DNA of 64,000 nt from Rhodospirillaceae bacterium (lineage in GTDB: Bacteria > Pseudomonadota > Alphaproteobacteria > SHVP01). Below are positions 57,267 to 64,000 of this stretch, in pieces (positions within the stretch are counted from its first letter, which is position 1; every line of letters begins with the position of its first letter). The stretch lies in assembly GCA_002722055.1 (NCBI GenBank), contig PBKD01000002.1, forward strand, positions 1 through 64,000, read 5' to 3'. Under the pieces are notes generated by a model, which saw only the letters and a list, made by a program, of their open reading frames with translations, searched no databases and was not told the DNA's origin. Position numbers and translations under genes: made by a program.

Positions 57267-58710
57267 TTACTTTATAATCACAATTAAGTAATTTTGATAG
57301 ACTTTCTAACTTTTTTTCACATTGCCTGTTAAAGATATTACTAGTATCTGATTCTAATGAAAGACAAAGATAGTTTTTTTCAAAAAATAGCCTAGAATAA
57401 GAAATATTTATACACCCTCCTCCAGAGACAATATAAGCTAAATCAAGTGCAGTGCCTATTATTTTAGCCCTGTTAAGCTCTTCAAATTTTAGAATATTAT
57501 TGAATCTACTTTTATCTAAATCACCTCTATATCTTTCTGATAATGCGTTAGCAATATATGTTCTTTCTTTATGATTAACTTCTACAAATGGAGCAAAGAT
57601 AGATCTTTTAAAAGCAAACTCTGATCTATGGTTTGGATGGATTTTCCATGCAATATCACTTAATAAACAAATTGCATTTACAAGTCGTAATTCAGCTTTG
57701 GGAAATTCATTTAGAAGAGGTAAAAGCCATGAATAAAATTTTTTTATATTATTATAAAATCTACTCTCATCTTTTGATATTTCATTACAATATGCAATAA
57801 GAGAGTCCATTTTTTTCTCTTCTTCTGATAACTTATCGTATAATATACCTTCTCTAATTCCATATGATGAAAAAAAAATATTTTTAGGCCTAACTTTTAA
57901 TAATATTCTCTCAAGTAGAAGAGATGAATAAGACAAAGATTTTCTTCTAGGTTTTGAAATGACTGACATTGATTTTAGAGAATAATTGAGATTAGATAAA
58001 ACTTTACATAGTTCTAACGCGTCTTTATGAGAAATTTCGTAATTGTGTATTACTGAAATTGGATGCTTTGACCAATTCATAAATACTTTTGCAAGAGATC
58101 TCCATGCTCCGCCAATTGCATAAAATGATTTATCTCGTTCATTTACAAGCCAGTCTATTTTATCAAGGTGTGAGTCAATTTTTTTAATTAAATAGTTTTT
58201 TCTACTTAATTGTTTTTCAAATTTTAAAATGCCTAGGGGACAAGTGACAGTCCTATTAAAACTTGAATCACTAGTACTAGTTAACTCTAGACTTCCTCCG
58301 CCGAGATCACCTATCACTCCATTTGGATTACTAAATGATGATATTACCCCTAGAGAAGAATATCGAGCTTCTTCCCTACTTGATAAAATATTTACATTAA
58401 CATTAAATTTATTATTTACTTTATTTGTAAAATCTTTGCCATCCTCTGCCTCTCTGATAGCTGCTGTTGCAACTATAAAAAGTTCAGCTTTCATTGAATT
58501 AGATATTTGTATATACCTATCAATTGATCTAAATGCTTTAGAACATGAGTCTTGTGAAAGATTTTTTGAGAAACTTAAATTTTTTCCTAAACCACATTGA
58601 GTTTTCTCATTAAATATAGGAATAGCAGATTTATTTTTTTTATTATATATTACTAAGCGAATTGAGTTTGAACCAATATCTAACACTGAAAATGGGGAAA
58701 AATTTTTCAT
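57256..58710 (-). CDS. ppx: Exopolyphosphatase / pppGpp phosphohydrolase
   Basis: 484 residues of the Ppx/GppA ASKHA fold: VLDIGSNSIRLVIYN, ATAAIREAEDGKDF, IGDLGGGSLELTS. The C-terminal HD-like helical region is present (about 310-484). It removes terminal phosphates from polyphosphate or pppGpp. It lies 8 bp downstream of ppk and is co-transcribed with it, so synthesis and breakdown of polyphosphate are coexpressed. Ppx versus GppA is not decided by sequence alone, but the ppk linkage favours Ppx. Confidence 0.9.
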   Translation of the reverse strand: MKNFSPFSVLDIGSNSIRLVIYNKKNKSAIPIFNEKTQCGLGKNLSFSKNLSQDSCSKAFRSIDRYIQISNSMKAELFIVATAAIREAEDGKDFTNKVNNKFNVNVNILSSREEARYSSLGVISSFSNPNGVIGDLGGGSLELTSTSDSSFNRTVTCPLGILKFEKQLSRKNYLIKKIDSHLDKIDWLVNERDKSFYAIGGAWRSLAKVFMNWSKHPISVIHNYEISHKDALELCKVLSNLNYSLKSMSVISKPRRKSLSYSSLLLERILLKVRPKNIFFSSYGIREGILYDKLSEEEKKMDSLIAYCNEISKDESRFYNNIKKFYSWLLPLLNEFPKAELRLVNAICLLSDIAWKIHPNHRSEFAFKRSIFAPFVEVNHKERTYIANALSERYRGDLDKSRFNNILKFEELNRAKIIGTALDLAYIVSGGGCINISYSRLFFEKNYLCLSLESDTSNIFNRQCEKKLESLSKLLNCDYKVIKL

Positions 58711-58718
58711 AGCAAACT

Positions 58719-60830
58719 TTAAATATCAAGCTCTAATTCTGGTAACTTTACTTCATTAAGTGATTTTCCCCTTCCTGACAAACTAGGATTATTTATAAAA
58801 TAATCATGTGCAGCAAATTTATTTGAATATTGATTACTAATTCTTTTGTAATTACCTTCACTATCCAATTTCCAAGACTGAGCATTATCTTTTAGATTTG
58901 CAACCATTATTTGAGAGAGAATTTGCTGATGTACCGTTGAATTTTCAATTGGTATTAATGTTTCTACTCTCCTATCTAAGTTTCTTGGCATCCAATCAGC
59001 CGAACTAATGAAAACTTTTGATGAGGATGAGGGAAGAGTTTTTCCATTACCAAAACAGACTATTCTTGAGTGTTCTAGAAACCTACCTACTATACTTTTT
59101 ACATAAATATTATCTGAAAAACCTTTTATACCAGGTCTTAAACAACAAATACCTCTAATAATTAAATTGATTCTTACACCCGACTGAGATGCAAGATATA
59201 ATTCATCTATAACTTCCGGATCAACTAATGAATTCATTTTAGCCCATATTTCTCCATGTTTTCCTTTTTTTGAATATTCAACCTCTTTTTTTATTAGCTT
59301 TATAAGCTTCTCTCTCATTGTAATTGGTGAAATATCTAACTTTTCCCATTTCTTAGGTTTTGCATACCCTGTCAAATAATTAAATAATTTAGCCGCATCT
59401 CTGCATAATGCATCATTAACGGTAAAAAAAGATAAATCTGTATATACTTTTGCTGTGACTGGATGGTAATTTCCAGTTCCAAAGTGAACATAACTTTTTA
59501 ATTTATTTTTTTCTCTTCTAATAACTAAAGATACTTTAGCGTGTGTTTTTAATTGAAGAAAACCATAAACAACATGTACTCCTGCCTTTTCCATATCTCT
59601 AGCCCATCTTATATTCGCCTCTTCATCAAATCTTGCTTTAAGTTCAATTAAAGCTGTTACAGATTTACCTTTTTCTGCTGCTTCAATAAGTGCTTTAACA
59701 ATAGGAGAGTCATTACTAGTCCTATATAATGTCTGCTTTATAGCAACAACATTCTCATCTTCAGCGGCTTGTTTTATAAATTGAATAACAACATCAAAGC
59801 TCTCATAAGGATGATGTACAATTATATCTTTTTGCATAATAGCTGCAAAACAATCACCGTTGAATTCACCAATTCTCTGAGGAAACCTTGGATAAAATTG
59901 CTCAAATACCAAATTAGGGTTTTTATACTTAGTAAGTTGCTTAGTGTCCTCTAAAGCTAAAATACCATTAGTATAAACTATAGAATTATTATTTATATCA
60001 AGTTCTTTAGCAAGAAAATAAGCCAATTCTGACGATATAGTATTTTCTACCATTAACCTGATGACAGTTCCCCGTTTTCTTCTTTTTAGAACATTTTCAA
60101 ATGATATAGCAAGATCTTCTGCCTCTTCCTCTATTTCTATATCGCTATCTCTAATTACAGTAAATGTTGACTTTGAAATTAATTCATAATTAGGGAAAAT
60201 TTGATCTAGGAATAATTCAATAAGAGTTTCAATTCTCAATAAATTTACTGTAATACCTGGTATATTGATAAATCTCTCCATTTGTCGGGGGATTGGTATA
60301 ATAGCTTTCAATATATTACCATCAAATTTTCTTTTTAATCTCATTACTATTCCAAAACCCTTATTAGGAAGAAAAGGGAATGGGTGAGCTGGATCAATTG
60401 CAATAGGAGTTAGTAAAGGAAAAAACTCACTTAAAAAAATTTTTTCAAGCCAATTTTTTTGTTTTTCATCTACTTCATTATAATCTAAAACATTAATACT
60501 ATTTAACTTAAGTTCATCAATTAAATTTCCCCAAACATGTTGCTGTTTATCTATTAATAACCTTGATTGTTTCCAAATTTTTTCATATTGTTGATTAGGT
60601 GACAGCCCATCCTGACTTTTGCTAGATATCCCAGCCTGTACTTGCCCCCATAAACCTGCAACCCTAACCATAAAAAATTCATCTAAATTTTCAGCAGATA
60701 TAGATAGAAATTTTATTCTTTCCATTAGTGGATTTTGAATATTTGTAGATTCATCCAAGACACGCCTATTAAATGCAAGCCAAGATAGTTCGCGATTCAA
60801 AAATCTTTTTGATGATTTAATTATATCCAT
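58719..60830 (-). CDS. ppk: Polyphosphate kinase 1
   Basis: 703 residues with the PPK1 four-domain pattern: SAENLDEFFMVRVAGL near 44-60, HHPYESFDVVIQFI at 339-352, autophosphorylated His430 in LKTHAKVSLV with YVHFGTGNYHP, and the second conserved His in FLEHSRIVCFG. It polymerises the gamma-phosphate of ATP into polyphosphate. The order hdaA-ppk-ppx is conserved in alphaproteobacteria. Confidence 0.96.
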   Translation of the reverse strand: MDIIKSSKRFLNRELSWLAFNRRVLDESTNIQNPLMERIKFLSISAENLDEFFMVRVAGLWGQVQAGISSKSQDGLSPNQQYEKIWKQSRLLIDKQQHVWGNLIDELKLNSINVLDYNEVDEKQKNWLEKIFLSEFFPLLTPIAIDPAHPFPFLPNKGFGIVMRLKRKFDGNILKAIIPIPRQMERFINIPGITVNLLRIETLIELFLDQIFPNYELISKSTFTVIRDSDIEIEEEAEDLAISFENVLKRRKRGTVIRLMVENTISSELAYFLAKELDINNNSIVYTNGILALEDTKQLTKYKNPNLVFEQFYPRFPQRIGEFNGDCFAAIMQKDIIVHHPYESFDVVIQFIKQAAEDENVVAIKQTLYRTSNDSPIVKALIEAAEKGKSVTALIELKARFDEEANIRWARDMEKAGVHVVYGFLQLKTHAKVSLVIRREKNKLKSYVHFGTGNYHPVTAKVYTDLSFFTVNDALCRDAAKLFNYLTGYAKPKKWEKLDISPITMREKLIKLIKKEVEYSKKGKHGEIWAKMNSLVDPEVIDELYLASQSGVRINLIIRGICCLRPGIKGFSDNIYVKSIVGRFLEHSRIVCFGNGKTLPSSSSKVFISSADWMPRNLDRRVETLIPIENSTVHQQILSQIMVANLKDNAQSWKLDSEGNYKRISNQYSNKFAAHDYFINNPSLSGRGKSLNEVKLPELELDI

Positions 60831-60870
60831 GAAATTTATATCAATTTATGCATAAATACATAAATTATAG

Positions 60871-61530
60871 CTAAATATTTATATTTTTCAATATACTTGA
60901 AACAAATGGAATAGTAATTTCTTTTTTGTTAGCAATTGATTGAGTATCTATTTCCTCTACTAAAATTTGAACATCCTTAAAGTTTCTCTCTACTCTTGTT
61001 AATAAATATTTTATTACATCATTGCTAACTATAATCTGTCTATCTGAAAATAATTTAATAAATAAAAGTTCGATCAATTTATCGTCTGGTTTTTTTAATT
61101 CAATTATAGTCATTGAACGAAGTCTAGATCTTAAATCTTTTAATTCTATACACCATTTAGAGGGTGCTTTTCTATCTAATAAAAAAATAGTCCCTTTTTC
61201 CTCATTACAGATATTAATTATATGGAATAAAATTTCTTCTGGAACTTTTGAGGCATTATCAATTGCAACATGAGGGTTTTTATATATATTCTTTATTGAA
61301 AAATTGTCTAAATACTCACTATCAATTATAAGTCCATTAGTCATTAATTTCCAACAATGTACCAAGTGAGTTTTACCAGAACCTGTTTCACCATAAAATG
61401 ATAGTCCATTCTTGGTCCAACTTGGCCATTTATCAAACCAGCTAATTGCTTCATAGTTGGAGCTGGAAACTATAAAATCTTTTCTGCCTAAGGCTGGTAA
61501 ATGCCTAAATTTTAAATTTAATTGGGACAT
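60871..61530 (-). CDS. hdaA: DnaA-related AAA+ regulator (Hda type)
   Basis: 219 residues with only the DnaA AAA+ core: Walker A GETGSGKT at 47-54, Walker B VAIDNAS, LRSRLRSM (Arg-finger region) and the sensor-2-like helical end. The DNA-binding domain IV of DnaA is absent. Such proteins stimulate hydrolysis of DnaA-bound ATP together with the sliding clamp, and the N-terminal QLNLKF is a clamp-binding motif. It lies between DUF2066 and ppk. Confidence 0.9.
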   Translation of the reverse strand: MSQLNLKFRHLPALGRKDFIVSSSNYEAISWFDKWPSWTKNGLSFYGETGSGKTHLVHCWKLMTNGLIIDSEYLDNFSIKNIYKNPHVAIDNASKVPEEILFHIINICNEEKGTIFLLDRKAPSKWCIELKDLRSRLRSMTIIELKKPDDKLIELLFIKLFSDRQIIVSNDVIKYLLTRVERNFKDVQILVEEIDTQSIANKKEITIPFVSSILKNINI

Positions 61531-61546
61531 AATTTTTTATATCACG

Positions 61547-62689
61547 CTAGTTATCTATTATTTTAATATTCCAATAATTATTTTTATTAATCAATTTTAA
61601 ATTATTTCTCTGCAATGAAGATACTAATTGATCACTATTGCCATAAAAATGAACCAAAATTTGAGTAACATTTTTATTAATATTTACCACATCTACCTTT
61701 TCGACTACTCTTGTTTTTTTTATTAAATATATTACCTCATTAAAATATTTTATGTCAGGAGTTAATATACTTACACTAATTGTATTTGGATTATCAAAAC
61801 GAATGATATTTTCTAATTTCCATTCCTCTAAAATATTATTAAATACATTTTTAACAGACATATCTAGTAATGCTTGTTCAGAATTACCGTTGGGAATAGA
61901 AAAACTCTGAATATTGACACTCTTTAATTGCTCTCCAAACTTTGTCAAAGTCACATGTAGTCTTAGTAAATTTGCATTCAAGTCCTGAACAAGTACTGCA
62001 TGTGCAATAATACCATTTTCTAATTCATATCGGCTCAATATTTTATCTAAACTTTTTTGATTACTATTTATTGCCTGTTTTGCATTAATTGTAGCTATAT
62101 CAGAAAGTGACCCTTCTGGTACAAAAATAGGAAAAATTTTATTCTGATTCTGAGTTAAGTTTATCCAAGAAATTCTCCACTTATTTGGATCATCCCACAA
62201 CATCATAACCCCTTCTTTTTCATATACAGGAATAATGATTTGCCTTTTACTAATTGATTCTGAAAATAAGATATCGTTGGACTTAAGAAATTCTCTTATT
62301 TTAGAAGAATTAAATTTAACTAAAAATGTTGCAAAATATCTCTTATCTAGAGCCTTTTCTTTATCGATCTGCAATGATGAAATCATTTCAATAATCTTTT
62401 TATCATTTATTTTAGGAACTAAATTAATTTGATCCGCTACAACTAATCTTTTAATTAATTTTAAATAAGCTATTCGCTGAGCTTTATTTAAAGCGATATC
62501 TCTAGCATTTGAGGTAGTAGTTGAGGTTATATCTACAACAATATTTTTTACAACATAAGGGTCAACTGTTTCATTTGCCTTTGCATTATTTAGGCTAATT
62601 ATAACTAGGAAAAAAGACAAAAGTACAGAATAGATAATTCTATAATATATAAGATTATTTATTAATTTAAAATTATAATTTTTTATCAT
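61547..62689 (-). CDS. DUF2066 exported protein
   Basis: About 380 residues (ATG 62689; a TTG four codons upstream is also possible). A signal peptide (YSVLLSFFLVIISLNNAKA) leads into a DUF2066 domain. Family features are ARDIALNKAQRIAYLKLIKRL, ISKRQIIIPVYE, WDDPNKWRISW and QILVHFYGNSDQLVSSLQR near the C-terminus. Periplasmic, function unknown. It lies 16 bp upstream of hdaA and is divergent from purM, conserved synteny. Confidence 0.85.
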   Translation of the reverse strand: MIKNYNFKLINNLIYYRIIYSVLLSFFLVIISLNNAKANETVDPYVVKNIVVDITSTTTSNARDIALNKAQRIAYLKLIKRLVVADQINLVPKINDKKIIEMISSLQIDKEKALDKRYFATFLVKFNSSKIREFLKSNDILFSESISKRQIIIPVYEKEGVMMLWDDPNKWRISWINLTQNQNKIFPIFVPEGSLSDIATINAKQAINSNQKSLDKILSRYELENGIIAHAVLVQDLNANLLRLHVTLTKFGEQLKSVNIQSFSIPNGNSEQALLDMSVKNVFNNILEEWKLENIIRFDNPNTISVSILTPDIKYFNEVIYLIKKTRVVEKVDVVNINKNVTQILVHFYGNSDQLVSSLQRNNLKLINKNNYWNIKIIDN

Positions 62690-62802
62690 TGAAAATAACA
62701 AAACTATTGTTAAAATTTATTATTAATATATTAGTATACAATATATTAATAAATTTAAATAAAATAAATTATCAAAAAAAAACAAACATCAGGCTAAATT
62801 AT

Positions 62803-63840
62803 ATGAAAAAAAATACTTACAAGTCCTCTGGTGTAGATATCGATGCAGGAAATCAAATAGTTAATGATATAAAGTTATTAGCTAGAAAAACTAAAAGAAC
62901 AGGTGAAGTCAATAAGTTAGGCGATTTTGCAAGTATTTTTGACCTAAAACATGCAGGGTATAAGGATCCCTTAATCGTGTCCTCTACTGACGGAGTAGGA
63001 ACAAAATTACTTATAGCATCAGAATTAGATAAGTATGATACGATTGGGATTGACTTGGTTGCAATGTGTGTAAATGATCTAATTGTTCAAGGGGCAGATC
63101 CTCTATTTTTTTTAGACTATATAGCTATAGGTAAATTAGATAAGAAATTAATTATTTCAATAATGAATGGTATAATTAAAGGATGTGAAATATCAGGATG
63201 CGCATTATCTGGAGGGGAAACAGCTGAGCTACCAGATATGTATAATTCAGATAAATTTGATCTAGCTGGCTTTGCAATAGGAGCAGTAGAAAGAGAAAAT
63301 TTAATCACAAAAGATAAAATAAAAAATAAGAATATAATTATAGGAATTCCTTCATCAGGTTTTCATTCTAATGGTTATTCACTAATAAGAAAAATAATTA
63401 TATCAAATAAAATAGATCTTAATAAGAATTTAGATTTCATACCTAATACTCTGGGCGAGGAGTTATTGATTCCTACTAAAATATATGTACCATTTTTAAA
63501 AAAATTAAATAAATATAAATTATTAAACGGTATTGCTCATATAACTGGTGGTGGATTAACTGAGAACATCCCAAGAGTATTACCTGATGGTAAATCAGCT
63601 AAAATTTTTTTAAATTCATGGGAAATACCTGAAATATTTAATTGGATTAAAGAAATAGGATATATTCCAAGTCAAGAAATGTTAAAAACTTTCAATTGCG
63701 GTATAGGTATGGTTTTAATTATTGATGAGCAAAATTACAATAAATTTAAAGAGGTTTGTGATAAAATTAATGAAAAAATATTTATTATTGGTGAAATTGA
63801 AAATGATGATGATAAGCCTAAAGTAATTTATAAAAAATAA
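62803..63840 (+). CDS. purM: Phosphoribosylformylglycinamidine cyclo-ligase
   Basis: 345 residues from ATG 62803. An earlier in-frame start at 62689 would add 38 unrelated residues, and the family begins with YKSSGVDIDAGNQIV. GDFASIFDL, SSTDGVGTKLLIA, GGETAELPDMY, SGFHSNGYSLIRKI and HITGGGLTENIPRVLP complete the ATP and FGAM sites. It makes aminoimidazole ribonucleotide in purine synthesis. Followed by purN. Confidence 0.96.
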   Translation: MKKNTYKSSGVDIDAGNQIVNDIKLLARKTKRTGEVNKLGDFASIFDLKHAGYKDPLIVSSTDGVGTKLLIASELDKYDTIGIDLVAMCVNDLIVQGADPLFFLDYIAIGKLDKKLIISIMNGIIKGCEISGCALSGGETAELPDMYNSDKFDLAGFAIGAVERENLITKDKIKNKNIIIGIPSSGFHSNGYSLIRKIIISNKIDLNKNLDFIPNTLGEELLIPTKIYVPFLKKLNKYKLLNGIAHITGGGLTENIPRVLPDGKSAKIFLNSWEIPEIFNWIKEIGYIPSQEMLKTFNCGIGMVLIIDEQNYNKFKEVCDKINEKIFIIGEIENDDDKPKVIYKK

Positions 63841-63860
63841 TAAATGGAGTATATATAATT

Positions 63861-64000
63861 TTGTTTAACCTAGGTATTTTAATTTCTGGAAAAGGCACTA
63901 ACCTCGAAAATATTTATAATTTTACCCAAAAATTTTCAAATAAAATTAGAATTTCATCTGTTGTATGTAATAATCCAGAAGCATTAGGAATTGATATTGC
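63861..64000 (+). CDS. purN: Phosphoribosylglycinamide formyltransferase (5' part only)
   Basis: The first 46 codons of PurN, running off the right edge. The start is TTG 63861, with TGGAG upstream. It begins MFNLGILISGKGTNLENIY, matching the family ISGxGTNL motif, and VVCNNPEALGIDI follows. It transfers the formyl group from formyl-THF to GAR. It follows purM by 20 bp, the usual purMN operon. Confidence 0.9.
   Translation, partial: MFNLGILISGKGTNLENIYNFTQKFSNKIRISSVVCNNPEALGIDI

Noticed and set aside
62689-62802. N-terminal extension of PurM
   Set aside because: The extra 38 codons are Ile/Lys/Asn-rich without family similarity; the PurM family starts at the ATG at 62803.

Overview
The window is a very AT-rich, tightly packed bacterial chromosome segment, almost certainly from a streamlined free-living alphaproteobacterium, probably marine. 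Several gene pairs are alphaproteobacterial hallmarks: the complex I accessory subunit NDUFA12, mlaD and DUF2155 beside aroQ-accB-accC-aat; the amiC-mrcA-prfB string divergent from rne; the DUF2066-hdaA-ppk-ppx string between purM and rnd/aspS; and an M23 peptidase joined to a bactofilin. Intergenic gaps are often 0-20 nt and many convergent genes overlap at their 3' ends. Initiation codons include many TTG starts, and Shine-Dalgarno (SD) sites are frequently weak. I cannot name the genus. A sigma54-type promoter and a B12-dependent ribonucleotide reductase are clade clues.

Left end (1-8.7 kb): accessory-looking DNA. It holds the start of a DsrE-like gene with a palindromic operator, a 440-bp spacer with a truncated tRNA-Leu 5' half and a decayed tRNA-Ser-like 3' end, a membrane acyltransferase, NAD(P)HX repair (nnr), a methyltransferase, an unlisted 58-residue lipoprotein, an isochorismatase-like hydrolase, a Nudix hydrolase, a conserved unknown protein, a VOC protein, tRNA-His(GTG), an isoprenylcysteine-methyltransferase-like membrane protein and an aminotransferase.

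8.7-32.6 kb: nitrogen control (glnB-glnA behind a canonical -24/-12 promoter; the adenylyltransferase glnE lies 14 kb away), parE, an enoyl-CoA hydratase and a PAS-adenylate cyclase. A sulfur/Fe-S block follows (cysE, two tandem cysteine desulfurases, [2Fe-2S] ferredoxin), then an alpha/beta hydrolase, anmK, tyrS, a large AsmA-like protein, a 1-Cys Bcp peroxiredoxin, a DUF455 protein, and the M23 peptidase-bactofilin pair.

32.6-50.2 kb: prfB with its programmed +1 frameshift, mrcA, amiC, RNase E with a long leader, an aminotransferase and a gamma-glutamyltransferase back-to-back with a periplasmic M48-TPR protease, a ThiS-ThiG fusion, aroQ-accB-accC-aat, and the opposing DUF2155-methyltransferase-mlaD-NDUFA12 operon.

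50.2-64 kb: nrdJ with an elaborate 360-bp leader, aspS, rnd, ppx, ppk, hdaA, DUF2066, purM and the start of purN. The most interesting non-coding structure is upstream of nrdJ. Two 19-nt inverted NrdR-box-like arms lie 95 bp apart centre to centre, one over the probable -10. They are followed by three TTRCTCA elements arranged so that the middle one can pair with either neighbour.
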